NCBI GenBank assembly: GCA_040954595.2
Contig: CM082576.2
Span: 13,206,001-13,270,000 of the forward strand
DNA: 64,000 nucleotides
Direction of reading: 5' to 3'
Source: Balanoglossus misakiensis
Taxonomy: Eukaryota > Hemichordata
The position numbers and the translations under genes were made by a program. The notes beneath the pieces were generated by a model, which was given only the letters and a program-made list of their open reading frames with translations, had not been told where the DNA came from and did no database searches. This document shows positions 38,524 to 50,115 of the stretch, piece after piece (positions within the stretch are counted from its first letter, which is position 1; each line of letters begins with the position of its first letter).

Positions 38524-39447
38524 CCGACCTACCCTAATTTTAGCCCGCCGACCCTAAACTTTTTAGAGCTTCGTAAACCGGAAGTAAAAATATACAAAAT
38601 TTATGAAAATTGCAAGAATCATGCAAGAACTATGACGTCATTCTTCTACAGGACGGTGGCCAAAGATATATAAAAAATTGCAAATAAAAAATATTTTTGT
38701 TTATTTTACAATTTTCTGTCAAATATGACATTTGCATGGATATATAGAATTATCGTTTTCATTTGTTCAAGATGTTCGTTCTTTCGAAATGTGTTTTACT
38801 TTGGTGATTGAAGTAAGATATTGTACAATTTTGGTGATATTTGCATGTATTCGTGTTTTTGCCACTTTTTAAAAATATTGATTTCTTTGAAAATGCTTAT
38901 CGGATTGCTTTGAAATTTGGTAGGAATATTTCTATGAGTAACCCAAGATTTTGTCTTATTGCGTTGGAATTTGCGATGCAGGTTCATAAAACATGTAATA
39001 TGCAGCTTTTATGAAATTCTGATGTGTTCAATATTTAGCGAGTGTTCATTAAAAAATATAAACTGATATGTTTTTTCTCATTATTTTGTAGATTATTGTC
39101 AAATTACCGTTACGTGAATATTTCCTAGATTAATGATGTTAAATATCTGTAAATTTTAAGAATCAGAATTCTACAACGAGACCAGAATGGGTTTTATCAT
39201 AAAACGAAAGACTGATATTTTACTAAACGCTAAATATTATTAGGGTGATTCGTTCCCACATCCGAAATGCATGATTAGCATTGAATTGAGTGTGAGGCCT
39301 CATACGACGCTACTTGTAACTATGGTAGTCCTAGTATATGGAAGGTGTATACCCCATCATCGGACTATTATCTGTCAGTTTACATTTGTTTTACGAACCA
39401 TTACAGTGACTTGCATATTTGTTGGCAGGTTAAAATGGTTGCACACC

Positions 39448-39617
39448 AATTCTCCCTTGAATGGGGTTTTGCTACCTAGGTGAGTGTTAAAAACCTCACA
39501 TGGTCGACACAATTTCAAGATGGCCGATTTTTGCCATGTTTAAGAAATGGGAGTTCATAAGCTGAAGTGATATTCGGTCAATCTGATACTTTGTAACAGA
39601 AAAAATATCAGAAAGTT
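39448..39617 (+). mobile_element. Truncated MITE at the unit 1/unit 2 junction
   Basis: AATTCTCCC...GCTACCTAGG, then TTTCAAGATGGCC and GTAACAGAAAAAAT match the 5' half of the MITE at 5642 and 56162. It stops after AGAAAG, exactly where unit 2 begins. Confidence 0.75.
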
Positions 39618-41255
39618 ATTTATGTATCCAAGTTGGTTTTATTTTGCGTTTTCAGTTATTGTCTTTTGTACAGTATTTATGTGTGCTTTGTGGAGGTGCT
39701 GGTTTTGACCCTGTATGTAGTACTTGTAGGTACATGTGCTATCAGTAATTGCCCAGTTGATGTAATAGTGGTAAATCCTGGCACGGGATGTGACTATTGT
39801 CAAGGAAGTTGCATCTGGAAGTCTGGATGACAGTGGTGGAGTGACCGTGCCCAAACTGAGTGTGAGAACAGTGCTGTGTCAGTAACATTTGTTCATGCTT
39901 TGAGAATTATGCATAAAGTTTTTTAATTAAAAATTATCGACAACTTGCAATAATGTGTGGAATTTGCAGCTGAGGAAATGGTGAAAAATTTGTTTGACGT
40001 GGTTGATTTTTTTTTTTTTTTGCAGTCTTAAGCTTCATCGGCATTCATGTGATACTTGCAGATATCAGTTTGATGCAGATATTCTTTATTGTACATCTGA
40101 GCCAGGAAAAAGTGCCAAGTATTGAAACAGAACACAGTGATGTTACAAAACGTCTTGTGAATCTTACCCCAACCCACCCTCAGTATTTTGAATTACCAGT
40201 ATAATATCATCAATGACATGAGTACGTTGCAAAATAGAAGGTAATAATTTGTTCTATATAATGACTAGATTCTTTCTTGGCAAATAAAATGATACCGTGC
40301 AATACACACAGAATACAAGTTTCATTTTTTTCCCTGTGGGTTGTAACACACTCAGGGCCAATGATATTACAGTTGTTATTGCTGGAATATTATTGATAAT
40401 GTTGATCATACATTGGGGAATTTGTAGCAACAGGGTAACAGGCTCTAACGAGAACAGTATCTCTGAGTCACACTCATTTATTACAGAGAATTATTATAGT
40501 ACTGTACTACAGTACAGTAAGAGAGGATGGGAACGAGCTCAGTAGCCTGAGGTACTCCCATCTCCCGTGAGAACAAAGTTCTTATCATTACTTTTCTCAA
40601 CGCATGGTTAAAGGTGTACAGTAACCTATGCAAATATAGCTACAGTTACCATGGCAAATTGAGATCCAGCCAATCACATAATTTCAGTGGGTGGCTCATG
40701 CAAAAAGAAGAGCGCCACCATTTGTTCTTTAGAGCACAGAAATGCTCCATAGCCATATATGGGCGTATGTAAATTGGAGGTGACCATAAACATGTAAAAT
40801 AAACATCGCCTCTATGCAAATAAGTTGACATTTCCGGTGAGATTTGACCTTCATACTGATCGTAACAGTATTTTTTTTTTTTGGGGGGGGGGGGTAGGTC
40901 AGGGTAAGAAAATGGCCAAAATGGATTCATAGTGTACATCATTGAAGAAACCTCACGAAAACGATACAATAAATCGCATAATAGTAAATAACTAATAAAA
41001 CCTATAACTTCATATATAGTCACTAAATTAACAGTCAATGAGGCAATGTTCTGAGCGCGAAATAGGCAGTGCACCCTTTCGTGGATTATCAAGTGGTTCA
41101 AATTAAATGAACTAATTAACTTAACCTTCGTAATAATAAACAGTCACTAATTACCGCTGTCAGTGAGACTACAATGTATGTTCCATCATGGTTGGGTTCA
41201 GATATGCAGTACACCCCTTCGCGGAATTATCAAATGGTTTAACCCAATTCTAGTT

Positions 41256-41398
41256 TTATATTCTGATTGGCTGATTGTCTACTTCGCGCTCTTTTTACAG
41301 ATCTTCGTCCACCGCATTTGGAAGAGACGTCTGTGTTGCGTCGGGACGTGTAGTCTCACAGAACTGGGTACAGGGGATTTGTCGTCCGCGGATTTGAG
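41256..41398 (+). promoter_or_regulatory. Candidate promoter and first exon of zinc-finger gene 2
   Basis: Same CTGATTGGCTGATTG block as unit 1, leader ending TTTGAG|GTTAGT at 41398, likely spliced to the acceptor before 42737. Confidence 0.35.
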
Positions 41399-41727
41399 GT
41401 TAGTGCTGCGTCAAACCACAGTTGCTTGATATTTGGGGAGTTATGGTCGGTCGGCCGGCCTGCTGACCTCCTACCTTGCCTTTCTAGGGTTCACCAAAAT
41501 AGGTCGCATTTTATCATGCAGATAATTACTGTGCCATTGTTTATACTGTACACGAGCAGAGAAGCCTCAGAATCGTATCGGTAAGAGAAAGACAGAAGAT
41601 AAATTATAACTAAATTTTCCCTGAATTTTTCCCGGTGCACAGAGGGCCTATGAGACAGGGTTGCGAGTCTAGGTAGTAAAGCTTTTCGGCCAAGGTCATT
41701 TTGGCCCCCCAGCTGTTTGGTCTGTAC

Positions 41728-42281
41728 TAGCTCTGCGTACAGGTCTGTGTGTTCCCGGCGTTACACGGCCTCCACCCACAGCCCTGCAAGGCGCCATAGA
41801 AAAAACTGGTGCTTCTGCGGTCCGGATCCGGACCGCAGCTTTTTCGGCCGAAATTCGTTTTTATCGAAGCAAAATCCTTTCCCTGTCTACTTCTGCCCCC
41901 TAACCGACTCAAAATATGATGCGATTAACTTGTCCTAACGTCCGAACCGCTCGCTTTCTAAAACTTTTATGTTTACCCATGGAGATAAACTCGCTGTAAG
42001 CCTTATATTTAATATGGCGATCTCAACATGTAAACACACAAAAATGAATCAAACGCGAGTGGTTCGGACGTTAGGACAAGTTAATCGCATCATATTTGGA
42101 GTCGGTTAGAGGGCAGAAGTAGACAGGGAAAGGATTTTGCTTCGATAAAAACGAATTTCGGCCGAAAAAGCTGCGGTCCGGATCCGGACCGCAGAAGCAC
42201 CAGTTTTTTCTATGGCGCCTTGCAGGGCTGTGGGTGGAGGCCGTGTAACGCCGGGAACACACAGACCTGTACGCAGAGCTA
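41728..42281. mobile_element. 554-bp foldback element with 9-bp target-site duplication
   Basis: Two arms of ~215 bp (TAGCTCTGCGTACAGG... and its complement ending ...GTACGCAGAGCTA) around a spacer of about 125 bp. The flanks are GGTCTGTAC at 41719-41727 and 42282-42290. Unit 3 (near 49797) has the uninterrupted TTTGGTCTGTACACTCT, an empty site. The arms contain matching short ORFs that are only arm copies. The arm start resembles the foldback at 58979. Confidence 0.93.
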
Positions 42282-42833
42282 GGTCTGTACACTCTGAGTA
42301 TTTTATTAATGCATCCATCAATTTTCCCTCGGGGGAGTGCAAGCCTAAGAAAGGAATGTGACATTTTTGTTTTTAGTCATCTCAAATTCCCCACCCTGAG
42401 ATTAGAGAAAATGGAGCTTGGTTTTTTTCCAGACTTCACCATAATGCAGAGTCCATGCTCGTACATGTAGACATGATGAATCTGTAACCGTTTTGTTTTA
42501 CAACATTGTCAAATTTTCCTGTGTCGGGTAGATTGGCGATCAAATTTCCGAGTGTCAGGACACTACATGTATAGTGTTTGATATAAAATTCGACCCATGT
42601 TGCCCCGCACTCCACCAGGGGAAATCATTGATACGTGTATAGTTATGAGGGTCTATGATAATGGTAATGGATGAGGAGGCTCACTGTATATCTGTATGTC
42701 ATCACGACTTTAATGATACATTTACTCCCTTTGCAGTAGTCGAAGAATAACAGCTTGCGATTTGCCAACAAGGATCAAAGACAATATCAAAAGAAAGTTT
42801 TCAAGATATCTAGTTCATAGACACTTGCTACAA

Positions 42834-44747
42834 ATGATTAGACGGCGAATATTAATGAGGGTGGAAAGTAAAAGTCATACGGATAAACAGCCGTACGAAT
42901 GCAGAGTTTGTGGAAAATGTTTCCCCTGGAAATACTCCTTAACACTACACATCAGACTTCATACCCATGAAAAACCATATGAATGCAAAACATGTGGTAA
43001 ATGTTTCTCCCTGAATGGCAACTTAAAAGTCCATCAACGAATCCATACCAACGAAAAGTCTTATGAATGCAAAGTATGCGGAAAATGTTTCTCCCAGAAA
43101 GGCAACTTAAAAGTCCATCAACGAATCCATACCAATGAAAGACCATATGAATGCAAAGTATGTGGAAAGTGTTTCAACCAGAGTTCACATTTCAAACACC
43201 ATCAGCAGATCCATACCAAGGAAAAACCATACGAATGCGAAACGTGTGGTAAATGTTTCTCCCAGGGTTCAAGTTTAAAACGCCATCAACGGCTCCATAC
43301 GAATGAAAAGCCACATGAATGCGAAACGTGTGGTAAACGTTTCTCCCACGGATCAAGTTTGAAAGTTCATCAACGAATCCATACCAAGGAAAAGCCGTAC
43401 GAATGCAGAATTTGTGGTAAATGTGTCTCCCGGAAAGACTCCTTAACACTACACATGAGACTTCATACCCATGAAAAACCATATGAATGCAAAACGTGTG
43501 GTAAATGTTTCTCCCTGAATGGCAACTTTAAAGTCCATCAACGAATCCATACCAAGGAAAGGCCATTTGAATGCGAGACGTGTGGGAGATGTTTCTCTCA
43601 AGGTTCAAGTTTAAGAGTCCATCAAAGAATCCATACCAAGGAAGAGCCATATGAATGCGAGACGTGTGGGAGACGTTTCTCCCGGAAAGACTCCTTAACA
43701 CTACACATGAGGATTCATACCCATGAAAAACCATATGAATGCAAAACGTGTGGTAAATGTTTCTCCCTGAATGGTAACTTAAAAGTCCATCAACGAATCC
43801 ATACCAAGGAAAAGCCATTTGAATGCGAGACGTGTGGAAAATGTTGCTCTGTGGGTTCAAGTTTGAAAGTTCATCAACGAATCCATACCAAGGAAAGGCC
43901 ATATGAATGCCAAACGTGTGGTAAATGTTTCTCCCAGGGTTCAAGTTTAAAACGTCATCAACGGCTCCATACGAATGAAAAGCCACATGAATGCGAGACG
44001 TGTGGTAAACGTTTCTCCCACGGATCAAGTTTTAAAGTTCATCAACGAATCCATACCAAGGAAAAGCCATACGAATGCAGAGTTTGTGGAAAATGTTTCC
44101 CCTGGAAATATTCCTTAACACTACACATGAGACTTCATACCCATGAAAAACCATATGAATGCAAAATGTGTGGTAAATGTTTCTCCCTGAATGGCAACTT
44201 AAAAGTCCATCAACTAATCCATACCAAGGAAAGGCCTTTTAAATGCAAAACGTGTGGTAAACGTTTCTCCCACGGATCAAGTTTGAAAGTTCATCAACGA
44301 ATCCATACCAAGGAAAGGCCATATGAATGCAAAACGTGTGGTAAATGTTTCTCCCTGAATGGCAGCTTAAAAGTCCATCAACGAATTCATACCAAGGAAA
44401 GGCCATATGAATGCAAAACGTGTGGTAAATGTTTCTCCCTGAATGGCAACTTAAAAGTCCATCAACGAATCCATACCAAGGAAAGGTCATATGAATGCGA
44501 AACGTGTGGTAAACGTTTCTCCCACGGATCAAGTTTGAAAGTTCATCAACGAATCCATACCAAGGAAAGGCCATATGAATGCAAAACGTGTGGTAAATGT
44601 TTCTCCCTGAATGGCAGCTTAAAAGTCCATCAACGAATTCATACCAAGGAAAGGCCATATGAATGCAAAACGTGTGGTAAATGTTTCTCCCAGGGTTCAA
44701 GTTTAAAACGCCATCAACGGCTCCATACGAATGAAAAGCCCACATGA
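42834..44747 (+). CDS. Poly-C2H2 zinc-finger protein 2 (22 fingers, C-terminus frameshifted)
   Basis: ATG at 42834 aligns with the starts of genes 1 and 3 ([14 protein letters not shown]); 637 aa. Twenty-two fingers with the same CGKCF and TKEKP features. Fingers 5-8 and 13-16 are near-identical four-finger blocks, and fingers 17-18 and 20-21 are near-identical pairs, so the array grew by internal duplication. The frame ends at TNEKPT because of one extra C at about 44740 (AAGCCCACATG against AAGCCACATG in gene 1); remnants of two more fingers continue out of frame to about 44897. In this unit a 14-nt difference upstream leaves the exon open from the acceptor at 42737, so a longer N-terminus is possible. 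The exon acceptor is TTTGCAG before 42737. Confidence 0.88.
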   Translation: MIRRRILMRVESKSHTDKQPYECRVCGKCFPWKYSLTLHIRLHTHEKPYECKTCGKCFSLNGNLKVHQRIHTNEKSYECKVCGKCFSQKGNLKVHQRIHTNERPYECKVCGKCFNQSSHFKHHQQIHTKEKPYECETCGKCFSQGSSLKRHQRLHTNEKPHECETCGKRFSHGSSLKVHQRIHTKEKPYECRICGKCVSRKDSLTLHMRLHTHEKPYECKTCGKCFSLNGNFKVHQRIHTKERPFECETCGRCFSQGSSLRVHQRIHTKEEPYECETCGRRFSRKDSLTLHMRIHTHEKPYECKTCGKCFSLNGNLKVHQRIHTKEKPFECETCGKCCSVGSSLKVHQRIHTKERPYECQTCGKCFSQGSSLKRHQRLHTNEKPHECETCGKRFSHGSSFKVHQRIHTKEKPYECRVCGKCFPWKYSLTLHMRLHTHEKPYECKMCGKCFSLNGNLKVHQLIHTKERPFKCKTCGKRFSHGSSLKVHQRIHTKERPYECKTCGKCFSLNGSLKVHQRIHTKERPYECKTCGKCFSLNGNLKVHQRIHTKERSYECETCGKRFSHGSSLKVHQRIHTKERPYECKTCGKCFSLNGSLKVHQRIHTKERPYECKTCGKCFSQGSSLKRHQRLHTNEKPT

Positions 44748-45897
44748 ATATGAGACGTGTGGGAAATGTTTTTTTCCAAAAGGAACACTTGAAAGTCCAC
44801 CAACGCATCCACCTGAAAGAAAAACCATATGAATGTGTCGTAAAGGTTTCTGCCAGAAGTCGCAATTAAAAAACCATCAACGAATCTATGCCAAATGAAA
44901 AAAAAACCATATGTATGTGAAATGTGTGGTAAATGTTTCTCCCAGAAAAAAATGTGTGCTGTTCTGATTACCCAACCTACCCTAACTTAAGCCCGCCGAC
45001 CCTAAACTTTATAGAGCTTCGTAAACCGGAAGTAAAAAATACACAAAATTTATGAAAATTGCAAGAATCACGCAAGAACTATGACGTCATTCTTCTACAT
45101 GATGGTGGCCAAAGATATATAAAAAATTGCAAAATAAATAATTTTTTTGTTTATTTTACCATTTTCTGTCAAATATTATTTGCATGGATATATAGAATTA
45201 TCATTTTCATTTGTTCAAGATGTTTGTTCTTCTTTCGAAATGTGTTTTACTTTGGTGATTGAAGTAAGATATTGTACAATTTTGGTGATATTTGCATGTA
45301 TTCGTGTTTTTGCCACTTTTTAAAAATATTGATTTCTTTGAAAATGCTTATCGGACTGCTTTGAAATTTGGTAGGAATATTTCTATGGGTAACCCAAGAT
45401 TTTGTCTTATTGCGTTGGAATTTGCGATGCAGGTTCATAAGACATGTAATATGCAGCTTTTATGAAATTCTGATGTTTTCAATATTTAGCGAGTGTTCAT
45501 TAAAAAGTATAAACTGATATGTTATTTCTCATGTATTTTGTAGATTATTGTCGAATTATCGTTTCGTGAATATTCCCTAGATTAATGATGTTAATATCTG
45601 TAAATTTTAAGAATCAGAATTCTACAACGAGACCAGAATGGGTTTTATCATAAAACGAAAGACTGATATTTTACTAAGCGCTAAATATTATTAGGGTGAT
45701 TCGTTCCCACATCCGAAATGCATGATTAGCATTGAATTGAGTGTGAGGCCTCATACGACGCTACTTGTAACTATGGTAGTCCTAGTATATGGAAGGTGTA
45801 TACCCCATCATCGGACTATTATCTGTCAGTTTACATTTGTTTTACGAACCATTACAGTGACTTGCATATTTGTTGGCAGGTTAAAATGGTTGCACAC

Positions 45898-46068
45898 CAA
45901 TTCTCCTTTTAATGAGGTTTTGCTACCTAGGTGAGTGTTAAAAACCTCACATGGTCGACACAATTTCAAGATGGCTGATTTTTGCCATGTTTAAGAAATG
46001 GGAGTTCATAAGCTGAAGTGATATTCGGTCAATCTGATACTTTGTAACAGAAAAAATAACAGAAAGTT
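45898..46068 (+). mobile_element. Truncated MITE at the unit 2/unit 3 junction
   Basis: Same half-element as at 39448, broken at the same internal point (AGAAAG|TTATTTATG). Confidence 0.75.
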
Positions 46069-47474
46069 ATTTATGTATCCAAGTTGGTTTTATTTTGCGT
46101 TTTCAGTTGTTGTCTATTGTACAGTATTTATGTGTGCTTTGTGGAGGTGCTGGTTTTGACCCTGTATGTATTGCCGAGTTGATGTAATAGTGGTAAATGC
46201 TGGCACGGGATGTGACTATTGTCAAGGAAGTTGCATCTGGAAGTCTGGATGACAGTGGTGGAGTGACCGTGCCCAAACTGAGGTGTGAGAACAGTGCTGT
46301 GTCAGTAACATTTGTTCATGCTTTGAGAATTATGCATAAAGTTTTTTAATTAAAAATTATCGACAACTTGCAATAATGTGTGGAATTTGCAGCTGAGGAA
46401 ATGGTGAAAAATTTGTTTGACGTGGTTGATTTTTTGCAGTCTTACATTTCATCGGCATTCATGTGATACATGTACTTGCAAATATCGTTTTGATGCAGAT
46501 ATTCTTTATTGTACATCCGAGCCAGGAAAAAGTGCCAAGTATTGAAACAGAACACAGTGATGTTATAAAACGTCTTGTGAATATTACCCCAACCCACCCT
46601 CAGTATTTTGAATTACCAGTATAATATCCACAATGACATGATTACATTGCAAAACAGAAGATGATGTTTTGTTCTATATAACGACTAGATTCTTTCTTGG
46701 CAAATAAAATGATACCATGCAATACACACAATACAAGTTTCATTTTTTTCCCTGTGGGTTGTAACACACTCAGGGCCAATGATATTACAGTTGTTATTGC
46801 TGGAATGTTATTGTTAATGTTGATCATACATTGGGGAATTTGTAGCCACGGGGTAACGGGCTCTGACGAGAACATGAGGAGACACATCTCTGAGTCACAC
46901 TCATTTATTACAGAGAATTATTATAGTACAGCAAAGAAGAGAGGATGGGAATGAGCTCAGTAGCCTGAGGTACTCCCATCTCCCATGAGAACAAATAAGT
47001 TCTTATCATTACTTTTCTCAATGCATAGTTAAAGGTGTACAGTAACCTATGCAAATATAGCTACAGTTACCATGGCAAATTGAGATCCAGCCAATCACAG
47101 ATTTTCAGTGGGTGGCTCATGCGAAAAGAAGAGCGCCACCATTTGTTCTTTAGAGCACTGAAATGCTCCATAGCCATATATGGGCGTATGTAAATTGGAG
47201 GCGACTGTAAACATGTAAAATACTATATGTACAATACCAAACATCGCCTCTATGCAAATACTACCAATTTCAAAATACCTTGGAAATTCTTTGTGTTCGA
47301 GTGTTACAATAAACGTCTCGCACGATAAGAAAAACGTCTAAGTTCATGAAACTGAATACATTGTACAGCACTTTGTTTATTTTGCAACAAAGTTACCGTT
47401 TCAAACGTTCGTAATCCCACTGTGAGATTGTCTGTAGTCTACTCTGAACCTTGTATAAGGATGTTTTGCACTGA

Positions 47475-47756
47475 CAACCAAGGAAACTTCGTAATGATGA
47501 AGAGCAATATATCGAGTATTTAAAACGACAAACTCCTTCGATTTTACACGAAGAAATTCAACAAAAATTGGCGGAATTTTCGCAAGCAGACGTGTCTATA
47601 CCCACCGTCTGTCGAAACGTCAGAAATCGTTTGTCCGACAAAACGGGGACTTGGAAAAAATGGCGTGTTGCAAACGACGAGAGTTTAGCGTGTCGAATGC
47701 TGCTCTACGAAGCTCGTAGTTACCTTCTGACCGGGATATTTACGCTTGAACGGACT
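47475..47756 (+). pseudogene. Fragment resembling the N-terminal helix-turn-helix of a Tc1/IS630-type transposase
   Basis: An open frame from 47475 reads QPRKL..DEEQYIEYLKRQ.PSILHEEIQQKL.....VSIPTVCRNVRN. The PRK start, then a helix, then the EIQ..L and S..T.CR helices are the layout of the helix-turn-helix that precedes the DDE domain in Tc1/mariner/IS630 transposases. No DDE domain follows; the frame runs into the target-site duplication and foldback at 47757. The assignment rests on motif layout only. Confidence 0.4.
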
Positions 47757-48350
47757 TAGTCTCGGTTACCCAGACTCTCTTACTCTTTCTCTCGTCTCAA
47801 GAGGGCGCTGCGGAGAAAGAGAGTCTGGGATCACTGCACGTTAAATTTTCCGCGAACCGGAAGCATCTTTTAGTAATCGAGCGGTGCACCATGGATCCAA
47901 TAACAAATCGCAGGGAATAGAGGAATGAATCGTGTTGTCGTTGTTTATGATGATAAAAACATTTTAAAAAAATTAATGTGTCATTTCCTGCTACCGTAAT
48001 CGTGGAAAACACGGCCTAGGTCGCCCAGCGTCACTCGTGGAAAACATGACCTAGGTCGGCCAACGTCTACGAGTGACGTTGGGCGACCTAGGCCGTGTTT
48101 TCCACGATTTCGGTAGCAGGAAATGACAAATTAATTTTTTTAAAATGTTTTTATCATCATAAACAACGACAACACGATTCATTCCTCTATTCCCTGCGAT
48201 TTGTTATTGGATCCATGGTGCATCGCTCGATTACTAAAAGATGCTTCCGGTTCGCGGAAAATTTAACGTGCAGTGATCCCAGACTCTCTTTCTCCGCAGC
48301 GCCCTCTTGAGACGAGAGAAAGAGTAAGAGAGTCTGGGTAACCGAGACTA
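47757..48350. mobile_element. 594-bp foldback element with 9-bp target-site duplication
   Basis: Arms of about 280 bp, TAGTCTCGGTTACCC at 47757 and its complement GGGTAACCGAGACTA ending at 48350. GAACGGACT flanks both sides (47748-47756, 48351-48359). The two 71-codon frames inside are the same arm read on opposite strands. Same end type as 26900, 31859 and 41728, but unrelated arm interior. Confidence 0.93.
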
Positions 48351-49055
48351 GAACGGACTGGGTTCCCCCCCCCCCCCCCCCCACTTCAGGTTGGTATATT
48401 CCTCTGAAGCAGAGACGTGAATTGCTAGTTCCGCGGGTTGCAGTGTATCCCGTCTGTTGAACTTTCTTTTAGAAGAATCGACATATTGCAAAGAGAGACG
48501 ATTGAGATGAGAATTAGCGGTGTAGGATAGAGACGACGTACCAAACTGCCATGTTGTATTCTGAATTTGTGTTGTTGAAATAAATACAACGGAGTGAAAG
48601 CAAAATATATGAACTCAGCGTGACAGGTTACTTTGTTTGAAAAATAAGGTCGGCGCGTCATCGCGCCCAGCGGATTTTTTTTTTCAGATCTGGCTTTTCA
48701 ACGTTTGTTTGGCGTTCACGATTAGTATAAATCCATGTTCTTGTTCCGCTATTTCCATAATAAACTATTTCTAATAAACCTATAACTGCATAATAATAAT
48801 ATAAAGTCACTAATTAACAGTCAATGAGGCAATGTTCTGAGCGCGAAATATGCAGTGCACCCCTTCGTGGATCATCAAATGGTTTAAATTAATGAACTAA
48901 TTAAAACTAACTTCGTAATAATAAGCAGTCACTAATTACCACTGTCAGTGAGACTACAATGTTCTGGGAATAAGAAATGTCCCATCATGGTTGGGTTCAG
49001 ATATGCAGTACACCCCTTCGCGGAATTATCGAATGGTTCAACCCAATTCTAGTTT

Positions 49056-49192
49056 TATATTCTGATTGGCTGATTGTCTACTTCGCGCTCTTTTTACAGA
49101 TCTTCGTCCACCGCATATGAAAGAGTCGTCTGTGTTGCGTCGGATAGTCTCACAGAACTGGGTACAGGGGATTTGTCGTCCGCGGATTTGAG
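49056..49192 (+). promoter_or_regulatory. Candidate promoter and first exon of zinc-finger gene 3
   Basis: CTGATTGGCTGATTG block and leader ending TTTGAG|GTTAGT at 49192, as in units 1 and 2; predicted splice to the exon at 50947. Confidence 0.35.
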
Positions 49193-50115
49193 GTTAGTGC
49201 TGTGTCAAACCACGGTTGCTTGATATCTGGGGAGTTATGGTCGGCCGGCCTGCTGTGTCACAGAAAATTTTAATGTATGGCCTGGCGTGAGTGCTCTGCA
49301 GGACAAAAAGCGATTTTGTATCAGACGATGTGCTTGTGTGTCGCGTGGCTGAATGCAGCAGTTTGGTCGCGACGCATATTTACACCAGGAGTCAAACTCT
49401 GCACGGAGCACAGGAAAAAATTCAGGGACTTCGTAGAAAAAGTTGTCGGTCAGCCTTTTTTTCTTCTGCCTTCCGCATACCCTTACAATGTTAACCTCTT
49501 TTGGTGAACTACCGCCTCCAGCTGACCTACCTCGCCTTACTAGGTCACCAAAAGAGGACGCATTTTATCATGCATATAATTACTCTGCCATTGTTTATAC
49601 TGTGCACGAGCAGAGAAGCCTCGGTGTTCCGATTATCGTATTGGTGAGAGAAAGACAAGAGTTGACAGACAACAAACTTGTCAGTTTCTATCATTTAATT
49701 ATAACTAAACTTCCCTGAATTTTCCCCTGTGCACCGGGGGCGTATGAGACAAGTAAGTAAGCTTTTCGGCAAAGGTAATTTTGGCCCCCAGCAGTTTGGT
49801 CTGTACACTCTAGAGCAAAGGCAAACGATTCCCACTGACTTTAGCCTGATAATAGAAAAGACTTGTCAATGTTCCTTTGGGGGAGTGTAAGCCTAAGAAA
49901 GGAATGTGACATTTTTGTTTTTAGTCATCACAAATATTCCCCACCCTGAGATTAGAGAAAATGGAGCTTGAGGTTTTTTCCAGACCTCACCATAATGCAG
50001 AGTCCATGCTCGTAGACATGATAAATCTGTAACCGTTTTGTTTTGCAACATTATCAAATTTTCCTGTGTCGGGCAGATAAGCGATCAAATTTCTGAGTGT
50101 CGGGACACTACGTGT

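Larger units (their letters stand above)
33631..39617 (+). repeat. Tandem unit 1 (about 6.0 kb) containing zinc-finger gene 1
   Basis: Starts at ATTTATGTATCCAAGT, which recurs at 39618 and 46069. Shared landmarks in order are TTTTGCGTTTTCAGTT, TTGTTTGACGTGGTTGATT, GGCAAATAAAATGATACC, the CCAAT/leader block, the zinc-finger exon, AGCTTCGTAAACCGGAAGT and the truncated MITE. It is the only unit whose zinc-finger frame lacks the copy 2/3 frameshifts. Within it, 35818-35881 and 35882-35944 are a private 64-bp tandem duplication. Confidence 0.9.
39618..46068 (+). repeat. Tandem unit 2 (about 6.45 kb) containing zinc-finger gene 2
   Basis: Collinear with unit 1; private features are the 554-bp foldback at 41728 and the expanded 22-finger exon. 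The non-coding parts are very similar to units 1 and 3 by eye, suggesting a recent duplication. Confidence 0.9.

Noticed and set aside
41717-42364. Two near-identical short proteins on opposite strands (AYRSVCSRRYTASTHSPARR...)
   Set aside because: They are the two arms of the 554-bp foldback, read inward from each end.
42762-42833. Longer N-terminus for zinc-finger protein 2 starting at TTG 42762
   Set aside because: The ATG at 42834 aligns with the starts of copies 1 and 3; in those copies the upstream frame has a stop. I keep it only as a remote option with an upstream exon.
47797-48310. Two identical 71-codon frames on opposite strands
   Set aside because: They are the arms of the 594-bp foldback, not a gene pair.
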